DNA of 64,000 nt. Origin: Fomes fomentarius (Eukaryota; Basidiomycota; Agaricomycetes; Polyporales; Polyporaceae). The DNA is taken from positions 2,976,001 to 3,040,000 of the forward strand of contig JABYQN010000001.1 of assembly GCA_022606135.1 (NCBI GenBank), written 5' to 3'. Position numbers and translations under genes: made by a program. Shown in pieces: positions 10,894 to 22,614 of the stretch (positions are counted from its first letter, which is position 1; each line of letters starts with the position of its first letter). The notes beneath the pieces are model-generated. The model saw only the letters and a program-made list of their open reading frames with translations, searched no databases and had not been told where the DNA came from.

Positions 10894-13210
10894 CTACACC
10901 CTGCATTCCTTGCCCCCAATGAACCTTCCCTGGACATACACCCTTCTCACATTCCTATCATCGCCACAGAACAAGAAGCGCTCCAACAGCCCCTCCAGCT
11001 CCTCCAGCTCGCTCTTGCCCCGCCCGCCCTCGTCCCCATGCTCCCCTCCGCTCCCCCTCACGCCCAGCTCCTCGTCGAGATCCGCGCCCCACACGGCCGG
11101 GTTGCCCGCGTCGGTGCGCACGCTCACGACGAGCGCGTCGAACGCCTTGCCCGGCTCGAGCGAGCCAATCCGGCGGTGCAGATCGCACACCTCCGCGCCG
11201 CCGAGCGTCGCGAGGTAGAACAGGGTCGGCACCGGCAGCTGGCGGTCCGTGAAGCGCGCGTGCGGGGAGGGGGAGGATGGGGAGGAGGATGCCTGCATCG
11301 CGACGACCTTGGAGCACATGCTCGCGTGTTGGATCGCAGCGAGAATCGAGGGCGAGAAGCCACCGGAGACGTCTGTGCCTAGCCCGACCTGTCGAGCACG
11401 TCCAGCAGAGTTGGGTTAGCACCGTCCGTCTCGAGCAGTCGGAACCTTGTGTGCACATGGGGAGAAGAAGAACAGCAACGTAGCGGAATCTCGAAGCTCT
11501 CTACGTGTGCATGGCGCGCGCGGGGAGTGGACAGAGAAGGATGGCGCACATACCTTGATACCACGGTCGAGCAGCATGCCCACCCTCGCGCACCCGCTCC
11601 GCAGGTTGAAGTTGCTCGTCGGGCAGTGGCTCACGCCCGCGCCGCGCGCCTTGATGAGCTCGACCTCGGCGTCCTCGAGGTGCACGGCGTGCGCGAGGAT
11701 CGTGTTCCCGCGCAGCAGGCCGAACGCGTCGTACACGCCCGCGTACGTCGTCTCGCCGCCCTTCTCGCCCTTCGCGCTCTTCTTGCTCCCTTTGTCCATT
11801 CCATTCGCAGTCCCACCATTCGCATGTCCATTTCGCGGCTCAGGCCCGGGTCGAGGTTGAGGCTGAGGCTGAGGGAGAGGGAGAGACGCCGGCGCGAAGA
11901 GCTTCTTCGTGAACACGATCTCGGACTCGTTCTCCGAGATGTGCGTCTGGATCGCGAGCGCGGGGTCCGCGGCGGCGAGCTGCCCGAGCCCGCCGAGGAG
12001 CTCGCCCGTGCATGAGATGGCGAAGCGCGGCGTGAGGATCGGGTGCACGAGCGGCTCGCTAACGCTGGCGCTGCCATTCGCTCCACAAGGAGCAGGAAGG
12101 GGAGGGAGGGCGCGGATGTGCGCGATGAGCGCGCGGGTGTCGGCAAGGGACGCGGCGGCGGAGGGCTCGACGTAGTAGTCGGGCGAGTTCCTGTTCATGT
12201 TGCATTTCTAGGGAGGGATTCTGATTGAGACGCGGTGGAAGGTGTGCGCAGGGCGGAAACTCACCTACCCCGACGAATGCGCGTTGTCCTTCAAGGGGAA
12301 TAAGGTCGTCCCGGGGTCAGCGTCAATGGCGGCGACGATGAAGATGAAGTAAAGGCGGAAGACAGACCGTAGCTGTGGATTACGTCCGCGAGGACCTTTG
12401 TGGCTTCTAGATGGAGGGTGCCATAGTAGCAGCACGTCGTCGACTTCGCGTTCGGATTCGAGTTCGAATTCGAGTTCGCGTCCGGGGCCGTGCGAGGTTG
12501 CAGGGTCGCAAAATTGACATGGATCACAAAGCGCGGAGATGGGGTGAGCCAAAGCGACACGCGCGGTCATAACGGTGCGCAGGACTTACGCCGTAGTCAA
12601 TAGTGCGTCTGATGACGGAGGTGTACGCGCGCTGGGCGAAGCCGACGTCCGCGAAGCGGGCCTCCATGGGAAAGGTCACTTCTGAGAGCCAGTCTAGGAG
12701 CTCGTGCTGCTGCCCGCTTCGCAGTTCAAAAGATTGGAAGCGAAGGCGCAATTAGCAAAAGCAAAAGCAAAAAGGACGTCGGCATCCGCTGCTCTTTTCT
12801 TCTAGAGGACGGGCGGGAAACGCACCTGCCGACGTTGGGCACCTGCGGCGCATGCTATTACCACCAACAATGGCACGCCAAGGAATCAATTGCCTGCAGT
12901 TCAGCACGAGCACGAACAGGACTTGAAGACCGGACGGGCTTCGGGATTCGCCCGCCACCCCACTCACAATGTGCGTGTCGACGAAGCCGGGCATCAGGAA
13001 CTCGCCCGGCTTCAGTTCCACAAGGTCGACAGCCTCCGAAAGGATGTCGTGCCGCGCGAGGGCGTCTTGCAGGTCGCCGGGGGAGACGTCGTCTTCGACC
13101 CACTCGATGTTCCCCGTCGCACGCGACACGGAGAGCAGCGCGTGCGGGAGCGCGCGATACGCCGTAAGGGACGTTGGGGTGATGAGCGCTCCGTAGAACA
13201 CAGTCGACAT
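10894..13210 (-). CDS. GUD1: Guanine deaminase
   Basis: Seven minus-strand exons: 13210-12968, 12854-12826 (29 nt), 12716-12590, 12443-12368, 12288-12269 (20 nt), 12207-11554 and 11388-10894 (547 aa). It hydrolyses guanine to xanthine and ammonia. The amidohydrolase zinc site THIHAPQ is assembled across the first intron; then come GQQHELLDWL, TTCCYYGTLH, GQRAFVGKCNMN (across the 20-nt exon), QTHISEN, LAHAVHL and GLGTDVSGG with the metal-binding Asp. All seven phases agree. The protein is longer than the usual ~450-490 aa because of Ser/Pro/Gln-rich inserts after HISEN and near the C-terminus. It supplies xanthine for the XanA encoded at 48.5 kb. Confidence 0.93.
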
Positions 13211-15422
13211 TGGCAGTGGCAGGTTCAGTTAGTCAAGTCAGTCAGTCAGTCGAGAAACCCAAGTCGTCGCGAGGTGTCACCGTCGAGTCCGTCGGTGGTG
13301 TCGATGATGTGGCAGGAGGAGAAAGGTGGGAGGAGCGATAGGACAAGGCCCGGCCGAGGAGGCGAGCCGCGAGGCTGCTTGCATGGCGCGCGCGCACCGC
13401 GATAGCGTGGTCACCGGTCACGACTCACGACGATTGGAGGCAGCCCCGCATCCGGGTCCCAATCCGGATCGGCGCGAGCCCGCCAAGGACGGGACGCGCT
13501 TGCGCAGCCCGATCCCGCCCGCTGCGTTGCCGGTGCGTGTCCCGTTATGGCAGCTGAGTAGGAACATCGAATAGACTTCTTGGCGTCTGTCCCTCGACGC
13601 TCGGCTAGCCGCGACCCTGCGAGCGGTTAAGTCGGCTGCGCTGCGCACGCAAGGGTTGCGCCCCACATTATGCATTTCCATGACGTAGCGGTCGGAGTAG
13701 AGTGTCATCGCGATACATGTTTGAGAACCACCTTGCGTGCTGCTGCCGGCAAGCTAGGGGGTGGGGGGCGCACACCGCCAGCGCCGTGACTGAAGTTCGG
13801 ATAAGTTGGATGATCCCTCGACCATATCGGGCGTTCACACATCCGCATATATGCCAGTGTGTTTTTGGTAAATACGACAGTTCATTTCAGTTGATCATGC
13901 CCAGGTAGCGTCTCATCCGAACTCATCGGCGCTGCACCTGCCAAGGTCTGGGCGGCCACATGCATGCAAACGTCAAAGAACATGCAAGAGACACGGTCGA
14001 ATTCGTAAAGGGGCCAAGGTAGCGACGGCTAACAGTGAATGGGAGTTCTCAGTTACGTTAACTCGTGTCATTATTCCCGTGGATCAGCTGGCAGCGTTCT
14101 TAATCTTTGATGAGCAAGTATATTGCCCGGCACGACGAAGCTCCTGAGCTTCCAGTGCGCAACTCGTTCTCAGGGCCGCATGCTATGAGCAGCATCGTCA
14201 TTCGTCGCGTCGAACCCCGGACATACATTCCCGCGAGACCCTGAAGAGCTGTGAAACTTGGGCGGGACCGGTGGGCGAAGTCGCGAGGGAACAAGTCGTC
14301 ATCGACTCCACGCGTGGCTGGGCCTCCGTTGGAAATGATGACGCCGGAGATGACGAGGATGCGAATAGGCGGGCTCGGGACGGTGATGGAAGATGAAAGC
14401 TGGTATTTTGACGCGGCTGAGGAGGATGACCTTGCTGGGAGAAGAGAGAGGCGGTTCTGGCGGGGAGACGCGCCGTGCGGCGGCTGTGGACGCGTCTTTG
14501 TCTGGAACAAGGTCAGGAGCTTATTTGTGGCAGCGGCGCAGGCGGATGGGGGAGGACGCGTCGGATGTTGAGACGCGTCGCCGAGGGCGATAACGCGTCT
14601 GTGGCTGAGGGCGACGTCCCACACTAGTCGGGTACACATGGCTACCAAGTGACGTCGACCGCAGGCGCATCAGAGGCTGATTTCCAGCGCGAAATACTCT
14701 GGCAAATGTCGGCGATCGTCATCGCTGCGTGCCTGGGCCGTGGAGCGTGCAGAATGATTTGCAACGCACTGGCATCCGGAGCAGGCTCATCGCCAGGCGA
14801 GCGTCGGGCTGCGTGCGGCATACTTTATGGAGAAGAGAAGGCGGGGGTCGGAAATGGATAGATTGTGCTTGCAAGGAAACAAGGTCTTGGTGGATCGTGC
14901 CACGGTGCGGAGGAAGAAGGGAAGTCCAACTCTGCGAACAAGACTTGCTCAGCTTCGGACGCAATATTTATATGCAGTCTCCTTTGTCAGGTTGCTCAAC
15001 GTAGTTTAGCAACAGAGAGGCCCGATCACTGTTCCTTTACAAGGGCGTCCTCCAATTTACAACGTGCAGCTGATGTATCGCAATTATCCCCGCCCCTCTG
15101 CGGTTTATCAACGCATGACATGGGCGGCCGCCTCTTTCCCCGCCTGTTGAACATATTCTGCGTCTCTCGTCTTTGCCGGGGCCGCTTGAGTGACAGTGAA
15201 TGTGTGCAGGACGCGCGCTGCGGACGCCGAGAAGGCAAAGACGCGAAAGGACGCGAAAGGACGCGAGAGGACGCGAGAGGATTGTGAGCGAGAGAGCCAG
15301 GAGCCCAGGAATTCGAAGAGAGGACAAGCGCGGGAGCAGTACGGCGCGTCGAATTGAGATGAGCGAATGATGGCCTAGCGCTTTGCCACCCCTCCTTCAC
15401 TCTTCACATCCGATTCCCCACG
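13211..15422. other. Intergenic between divergent genes
   Basis: About 2.2 kb upstream of both guanine deaminase (-) and the 274-aa protein (+). No convincing coding region. A short decameric tandem repeat lies at 15241-15280. Confidence 0.5.
15241..15280. repeat. 10-bp tandem repeat, four copies
   Basis: Two copies of ACGCGAAAGG followed by two of ACGCGAGAGG, with no gaps. The core ACGCG is the MluI cell-cycle box core bound by MBF in yeasts. The array is ~300 bp upstream of the start codon at 15588 and could be a regulatory cluster, but this is inference from sequence alone. Confidence 0.75.
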
Positions 15423-15429
15423 TATAAAT
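15423..15429 (+). promoter_or_regulatory. TATA box for the 274-aa gene
   Basis: TATAAAT lies 159 bases before the ATG at 15588. It is followed by a CT-rich stretch typical of fungal transcription start sites. Confidence 0.55.
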
Positions 15430-15587
15430 TCTTGTAGCTCTCCTTGCCTTCGTCCTCCTCTCGTCTGCGTCAGGCAGCCGTCACGTCGACCGATACCCTC
15501 GACACCGTCGTCCTCGTTGTCGCAGTCTTCGTCGTCGTTGCCGACGCCCACCACTCTCTAGGACACTCCCCCTAGCTCGACGTCTTC

Positions 15588-16484
15588 ATGCCTTCTCTCC
15601 GCCGCACCCTGTCCTCTCCCTCAGTCCGCTCTTCCCCCTACAGCCACCCCTCTGCCTCCAACACGAATGGCCACGCGACGCGTGCAGGTGGCCACCAGCC
15701 TCGCAGGTCCTCTGGCTCTGACACCAACAACCGTCGTGTCCTTGCCGACCTAGACTGGTGGCTTGTGCAGGACGGCCAGTACGAAGTGGCTAGTCCCTCC
15801 GGGGAGGAAGACTCAGACGATCAGGTTGCGGCGGAGAACGAGCAGGTTCGTCCATTTGGCGCGAATGTCATATCGGACGACAACGTCGAGGTACCCCCGC
15901 CGACCGCAGTTGCGAACGTGACAACTTTCGCCACGCGCCCGGCTGCTGGATTTTACGAAACCGAGATCGTTTCAAGTCCGCTCTGGGACGTGTCCACGGA
16001 TAACTCGTTTGGGTTGGGCTCCCCCGAGGTCGGTTGTCGACCCATTCACTCCTCGCACGCCACTGCCTAGATGACTGACTTGCCAGGCACCTTCTCACAG
16101 ATGATGTCCCCTCTGCCACAGTTTGCGGCACTTTCCAACGCCCCGCGCACGCCGCTTCGCAGGCATGTATCCGAGTCGTCACAGTCGTCGTCGGACAGTT
16201 CTCCCGACTCTGCGCCTGGGTCGCCGTTCATGCCGACCTACATGGACCTTCTCCGCCCTGCTCCTCCCGCGTACCCGTCAGTGTTCGCGTCCAGCATTGT
16301 TGCCCGTCGTCCCGCAGGTCGTGCCCCGCCGCTTGCCTCCCGGTCTGTCAGCTACTCGGCCGTCGAGTTCCAGCTATCCTCTTCGCGGCTTCACGACGCT
16401 CGGTTCGACGACATGGTTCCGACACCTCCACCTTTCTTCTCCTCCACGATGGGAGAGGATGTCATGGACGACTTGTTTCTTTAG
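15588..16484 (+). CDS. Conserved-looking basidiomycete protein, unknown function
   Basis: Two exons, 15588-16028 and 16101-16484 (274 aa). The intron ends in a strong CTTCTCACAG acceptor with a TGACTGAC branch-like sequence, phase 0. The protein is rich in Ser, Pro and acidic residues and has no membrane segment or signal peptide. The most structured-looking part is RRVLADLDWWLVQDGQ near residue 45. A TATA box and CT-rich leader precede the gene. I do not recognise a domain; the Trp-rich motif and phospho-acceptor-rich tails suggest a regulatory or scaffold protein, but that is only a guess. Confidence 0.7.
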
Positions 16485-18314
16485 GCGGCCATAGCGGCAC
16501 CTTTGCCACGAGTTGTGGGTCGACATATTGCGTTATGGGCGGAGAAAAGCGTCAATGCACACGCACCATCGTCTCGTCCCTCTTAACGACTTTTTATCCT
16601 CATCACGAGCCTTTTGACTACCCGCGGGTACCCACCAGTCTATCCCTACCCTGCAACGTAACCCCGTTGGACTGGCTCGTTGTATCGTGGCGCGTTCTCT
16701 TCCAGTTCAGCGTCAAAACTGGTCTCCGACCACGCTGCCCCATCGCACATTAACGTCTCACACATCACCTTCTCTCGCATCATCTCACATCTACGGCACT
16801 CGCATAGGCGAGTCGCCCCGCATGCATATCCATCTCATCTCAGGACATTGTAATCTTGCAATTTTGTTTCACCACACACATCCATCCCCGGTTCCCGTCA
16901 ACGCACTGTTCCGTCCCGTCCCGTTCACGACGTCTTCAGTAACGCCTTACGTCTATCCCGTTCACGTATGCTTCTTGCTCCCGCTCCTCACGACGCCCAC
17001 GACGTGACGAACGTACGAACGCGCGCACCCGGTTCTTGTGTTTTTCTCCATTGCTCTCACCCTGTCCTAGCGTTAGCATCACGAATACGCGCGCGATCTC
17101 CATTCGTTCGGAGATCGCAGCGTCGGCACCCCCGTGCCCGAGTTGTTTGTTTCGCATCCTCTCCTGTCTCGTCTCTCCTCAGTCTCTGTAACGACTAGAC
17201 ATGCATCCCTCTCTGCCTCTCCCCGTCTCGGTACTGCTGTCTTAGCGTTGTTGTTGCTTTCCACTATCTCCTACCAACACCACCACCATCGCCCACCCAC
17301 GAAACAAGTACCACACGTACGGCTACCCCCATTACTTAACTTGCTCGCTCACCCCTGTTGTAGTTGGCTCGATTGTCAACGCTTCATCGTTTGCATTTGC
17401 GCCATTGTGCTTGTGCCTGCCCCTCCCCCTTGACCCTCACGTCCCATCATACCCCACCGTTCCCCAACACCCAGCCCCTGAATCTGAACCACGTTGATGA
17501 CCCCTTTTACGACCGAAAAGCCCTCTGTGGAAGAGGGTTAGTCGCGCCGCCGCGTACGCTACATGCACGGCGCGCGGATGATGTACATAGTGCATTCGAA
17601 CGACCCAGGCTAGGAACACTCGTACGTGCGCACACGGCGCACGCGCGTGCTCTGAAATGCAATGTCATGTTTGTAGCAGCCAAGCGTCCTCGTTGTCCGT
17701 ACCGCGGCCAAGTTTACATGGGCAAACTAGCATCCGACGACATCCTTAGAATGTGCATCACATACATCACAGTCCTCGGTCCAGCACCTCCCACTCGCCA
17801 GTCAGTACTCAGTAAGTAGTCTGCCAGCCTCCCTCTCCGAGCGCGCCTCTTCCGTCTCTGATGTATATGGGGTATATGTGGTGCGCTCCGAGTCCAAAAC
17901 CGACCATCGTCGCAGTCAGCACGTCGGCCCCAAGCCAAGCATCGCCACCTCCGACATCGATCGCATGCACGCGCTCGCGTGCCGGTTATCCAATACATGA
18001 CACAGGAGCCGGGGGTGAGACCAGAGGGTGTATTGAAGGCATCGCACAAGGGAGCACAGGAGCGGAGCAGGAGAAGGCAGAGACCGCCATCGCCATCGCC
18101 ATCGACGGAGTAGAGTCCAAGCCAAGCTGAAGGACCAGAACCACTGGCACCACTAGCACGTCGCCGACAGGCCCCAAGGGCGAAGTTGAAAGCGAAGACC
18201 TATCCGTCGCACGCGTGATGCAAAGAGCAAGAGGTCATCTGTAGACGCCCCCGACCATGGACGGCCCGGTCACCTTGCTCCATGGCGACGGCGCGAGGCG
18301 GGCGTAGCGATTTA
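16485..18314. other. Intergenic between convergent genes
   Basis: 1.8 kb, very CT-rich on the plus strand through about 17500. Open frames here translate to low-complexity Ser/His/Pro and are not credible. It probably contains long 3' untranslated regions. Confidence 0.5.
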
Positions 18315-20138
18315 CTACGTGGGGGACGTCTGGAGGCCGGGGCGCGTGCTGTTGCGGTTTTGGGTGTAGGGGGGATGTGACTGTGACTGTGGAGGTGGAT
18401 GTGGATGTGGGTGCTTATGCGGAGGGGGTGGTGGGCCTGCTGGCTGGCCGAGGCGCGCTTTCCAGTTGTTGCGGATCGACGAGGAGCGCTTGAGCAGCTG
18501 GTGCAGAGAAGGAGCGAAACCACGGACGGACGTCAGAATCAAGAACAGGGTACAAGAAGCTGCCGTGGGTGCACGAACCTCGTCTTTCTCGACGCCGTCG
18601 GCGATGCTCTTGATTATGTTATCGACAACGGACTTATGGTTCCCGTTTGGCTTGTCGTCGCGGAAGCGCATCATGCGCCAATGCTCGCCGACGTCGTCCC
18701 AGTGCACCTCGACGATGCGGTCGTCGAGCTGCTCATTCGAAGTCTTCATCCTGATTCCATGGGGTGAGTGTTGAGGCGAACGTGAGAGATAGGAACAGGA
18801 CGTAACGGACCTCTCCCACTCATCATTTTCCATGTGCATAATGTCGTAGAACTCGTACCGCGACTCGCCACACCACACATGTAGCTCGAACACTGGTTTA
18901 GTTTGGAAGTCTGGCATGGCATTCTTCCCATGTGTCGGCGGAAACCTGAGCACGAGTTTGAAGTCAATCGAGTTCTCTGAGGGCGGCTTCCACTTCAAGC
19001 TGGAAGCAGCCTATCAGCGAGGATGACTTAAGCAGGACCGCAGACCGAAGCAGAAGCGTACATGTTCTTATCCGTCCCAGGCGCATATGGCGTGCTTACG
19101 CAAGTGTAAATGAGCCCGTCGTTCCCGTGCTGTAATGCCGGGATGTCGATGTTGAAAACATCCTCGACGTGGTAAGAAAACTTGACGTCTTTGACCTTGA
19201 ACCTATCCCACGATGTTGCGGACCGTGAGTGGACGCACATTGACGTACAGACGGGTATGTACGTACTGGAAAGGCTGCTGCAGTGCCACATGAGGATGGT
19301 CCTGCATCATCTTTTGGTAAGGTCTGTACATCCACTCCTTCAAGCGCTGCACGGGCATGCGGCATGTCAGCCGAGTTCGGTTCCGCGACAATACCAAGCC
19401 GGGAAGAACGGGACACGTACGCCGTAACGCTTGTCGAGTGTGCGCGACATCACGCACTGGTCGTCAACGACGAGACAGTCGAACGCTAGATAACGCAAGG
19501 TTTCCTGAACAGGCAGCACGCGCAGTCAGAAGAAGAGTCAGCAGACGAGCAGTAGCGAGCAGGGACGAATTCACAAACTTGCTTGGTGCGCGGGTCCACG
19601 TCGATGACGAGCTCCCCGTCGACGATGGAATTGCGCAGAGGCATCCTAGGATCTTCGTGGTGCGGGAAATAGAGGCCGGTGAGTTGCCGGTATGTATTGT
19701 GGCGGTCGATCTGGACATACATTACAGCGACCGCGCTGCGTGCTAGTAACATGGAACTCACGAGGTAGACCATTTGGTCGTTAGTGGACGTGTCTGTGTG
19801 AACGAGCATAAGGACGCGAACGCCATCTGATTTTTCGGCGACCCAGTAACTGCAAGACGGAATGGACATTATGGAGACCGCACATATACACAGCACAAAT
19901 GTAGACGTACTCTTGTTCCTCAAGCTTGTCTAAGTCCTTCGATGCAAAGCTTACAGGTTGACTGCCAGGAAACCTTGCGCGGGTATTGATTCACGGTCCA
20001 AGGATAAGATATGGAGAGCTGCGCCACATACCGTTCATTCTCGAGACGGCAGAGGAATGCGACATGACGTTTGAGCCAGCGTTCCTGTTCAGAGTTGTGT
20101 TGTACTGGAGCTCCTGGAAGGTCTGGTATTCGTGGCAT
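18315..20138 (-). CDS. CEG1: mRNA-capping enzyme, guanylyltransferase subunit
   Basis: Ten minus-strand exons: 20138-20032, 19973-19911, 19849-19762, 19710-19579, 19504-19421, 19346-19267, 19202-19062, 18999-18811, 18750-18579 and 18497-18315 (412 aa). It transfers GMP from GTP to the diphosphate end of nascent mRNA in the nucleus. The covalent nucleotidyltransferase motif I, EKSDGVRVL, carries the reactive lysine. Motif III is SIVDGELVID, motif IV RYLAFDCLVVD, motif V KWKPPSENSIDFKL, and the C-terminal OB-fold motif is RFRDDKPNGNH. The start MPRIPDLPG matches the family's opening. Upstream in-frame Met codons exist but add unlikely sequence. The tail is His/Pro/Gln-rich. Confidence 0.93.
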
Positions 20139-20601
20139 GCGGGAGCAAGAAGCGGTAAGCGCGAGGACGATAGTGGAGAAGAGACAAGTAGCAGAAGACT
20201 GAGGCGAGACTCGCTGAGCACGCAAACGCACCAGAGCACGCTGTGACACCAAGCACATGATATCCATCCGCAAATGGGCAAGCGCGGTCACGCCATCCGC
20301 GTGACTACTCGACTCAGAGTCACTGACTCACTCGCAGGCACAGCATTGCTGCTTCGGGAACTGTCAAAATGGACAAGACGCGGACATACCTCAAAACGCG
20401 TGGCAGGTCTCCTCGACATACAGATACACAGGGGTAATTCCCTCTTCTTATCGCACGCACGGCCACACAGAATTCAGGTCAGCTGCACTCATGTATCGAT
20501 TTTCTCGCGTGGTAGAATACACAGATGATGGGGGAAAACATGTACAACACACAGCGCTGCCACAAGAACCACGGCCTCACCGCTCGCAAAGACAAACCCG
20601 T
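20139..20601. other. Intergenic, CEG1 promoter side
   Basis: 463 bp between the SKP1 stop and the CEG1 start, both on the minus strand. No gene or clear element seen. Confidence 0.5.
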
Positions 20602-21412
20602 CTAACGATCCTCCGCCCATTCCTGATATCATAGTTCAGTCAGTATCTGCAGTTCCGAGACAGGTATCGTACTTACATTTTCCTTCTTGATTTGAGCCTG
20701 CCGCCGAGGAACCATGTCAGAAACCAATGCAGCGGACAGACGAGAAGGAAAAACTGATTGCGTACCTCCTCCTCAGGAGTGAAGTCGTTGACGATGTTGA
20801 AGAGCTTGCGAATCTCCTCAGGCGTCTTGCCCTTGATCATGTTCGCGACTGTCTTGCAACCAACATCACTGTGGAAATCCAAACACGTCGGTATACCAGC
20901 GCGACACGAGAATACATATGCTTTGAATAAAGATAACACTCACAGGAGGGGCTTGATGTCGAGGTAGTTCGCCGCCAGAATAATCTCGAAGAGCATCTCC
21001 TGATCGACGGTGATGAACTTCTGGTCCCACTCGCTAATATCAGTTGTCCGCTTGCGAGTCTCGTCCTGGCTCTGCTCCGCATCCGCCGCAGGCAACGGCT
21101 CGCCACGATGGTGCTCACAGTACTCGAGAACCTAAGTGTGGCGTGCGTCAAAAACCCAAACCCCTCGCACACAATATCGCCACAACGGCACTCACCTTCT
21201 TCAGGACACTCGACGAAACGTTCGGAAGAGGGATCGGCTGGTCGCTCTCACCCACATCTGCCAGAGAAGGAAAATATGTCAATAAGCATCGGCAAAACCG
21301 AACGAAGTGCACGCCACGCACCCTCGAGCATGTTCTTGATGAGGACGCTGCGCTCAGCGACCTCCTTGTCGACGACGAACTGCTCATTATCAGATGTGAC
21401 GAGGAGAACCAT
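20602..21412 (-). CDS. SKP1: SKP1, SCF ubiquitin ligase adaptor
   Basis: Six minus-strand exons: 21412-21322, 21257-21196, 21131-20944, 20868-20766, 20697-20677 (21 nt) and 20622-20602 (21 nt), giving 161 aa, the usual Skp1 size. Skp1 links F-box proteins to cullin-1 in the SCF ligase and also works in kinetochore assembly. It opens with the POZ fold ([20 protein letters not shown]). Then come [40 protein letters not shown], the F-box-binding helices [22 protein letters not shown], and the terminal ENEWAEDR recovered from the last two tiny exons. The acidic loop between strands is short. All phases agree, so the model is essentially certain. Confidence 0.96.
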
Positions 21413-21674
21413 AATGGGGCAGAGGAATGCGAGAGGGTCTGAAGGGGTCGATGGAGTGTTGATTGGAAGAGAGAGAGCGAGAAACGAGATTGTGGAGGCG
21501 AGAATGTGCGCGTTCTTAGCTTTAGATATCGGCTTATGTCAGCACAAGCGCTCCTATCCTGGGACAAAGCGCCCGGGTAGGTGCGTGCAATCCTACTAAC
21601 TCTCCGCCTCGCATTGCACTTGTACTCCTTTGTTCCTTCATCAACAACGCTTGGCTCCAATTGCCACTGAGATA
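21413..21674. promoter_or_regulatory. Bidirectional promoter, SKP1 / bL27m
   Basis: 262 bp between the two divergent start codons. No TATA box seen, as is common for housekeeping pairs. Confidence 0.6.
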
Positions 21675-22367
21675 ATGTCTCTCCAGGCCCTGTGGCGATG
21701 TGCGGATATCCTGAGAAGCCCGTTTGGGCCTGCCGGTGCGTAGCACTGACTCCCTGCATTGCCCGCTGCGGACAACGCTTTCTGACGTGATATCCGTCCC
21801 GTTTCCATGCACTGCTCGACTCAGGTTTGGGGCAGGTGCGCACGGCCACGAAACGTGCTGGCGGAACCGTGTCCAACCACGGAGGCTCGCCGGGAAAGCG
21901 ACTGGGGGTGAAGAAGTTTTCTGGTGCGTGCACGCTCTGCTGCTCTCGTGCTTGCATTGTCTTGCCATTCACGCCGCACGATCATGCTTTGACCGTGATT
22001 GTTGGACGACACAGACGAATACGTCATTCCTGGCAACATCTTGGTGCGCCAGCGCGGCTCCGTGTTCCACCCAGGACAACACGTATGCCTCTTGCTATGT
22101 CTCTTTTGTTCGTGCATTGTCCGACTGTCTCCCCTTTAGGTCAAGATGGGACGCGACCACACCCTCTATGCGACAGTGCCCGGGTTCGTACGTTTCTACA
22201 AGGTTCCAGGTTCGCGCAAGGACCGCAAGTTCGTTGGTATTGTGTTGAACAAGGGCGAGAAGCTCCCTCGCGACGAGACAAATCGCGGCCGGAGTCGTTT
22301 CTTCGGCCTTGTCAACCTCGCCGCTTTTAACAAGGAGCCCGCACCTGAGGCGATTGCAACGACATGA
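21675..22367 (+). CDS. MRPL27: Mitochondrial large-subunit ribosomal protein bL27m
   Basis: Four exons: 21675-21735, 21825-21923, 22015-22082 and 22140-22367 (151 aa). bL27 sits at the peptidyl-transferase centre. Residues 1-25 look like a mitochondrial presequence (basic and hydrophobic, few acids). The core has the family signature ATKRAGGTVSNHGGSPGKRLG, VIPGNILVRQRGSVFHPG and VKMGRDHTLYAT, each completed across an intron. A lysine-rich extension and FFGLVNLAAF follow, as in fungal Mrp7-type proteins. It shares its promoter region with SKP1. Confidence 0.94.
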
Positions 22368-22614
22368 CCGTGGCCTACTAGACCACCGGTGCTCATTTTG
22401 CCTATAGAGCTATTCTCCGTTGGAACCCCGTAGCGTACAACCCCGTAGTACTCCAATTATAATAGCGTATGCAAAGGACGCAACACTCGCCATATCGCCT
22501 GTCATTCTAGCTAGGTATACAAGAATAGCAGAGGAGAGCATATACAAAAGCACGAAGAACAGATTATACATACATTCAGCATTCAGAGTCCTCGGCGCTC
22601 GCCTCCGAATAACT

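Noticed and set aside
10430..10906. 158-codon minus-strand open frame
   Set aside because: No recognisable motif, no splice support, composition like random translation; it also overlaps the end of guanine deaminase.
12440..12490. Alternating TTCGAATTCGAG motif, possible tRNA B-box or repeat
   Set aside because: It lies in a guanine deaminase intron, lacks an A-box partner and cannot fold into a cloverleaf.
17364..17819. 151-codon plus-strand open frame
   Set aside because: It begins in a CT-rich tract and has a codon pattern and composition unlike neighbouring genes.
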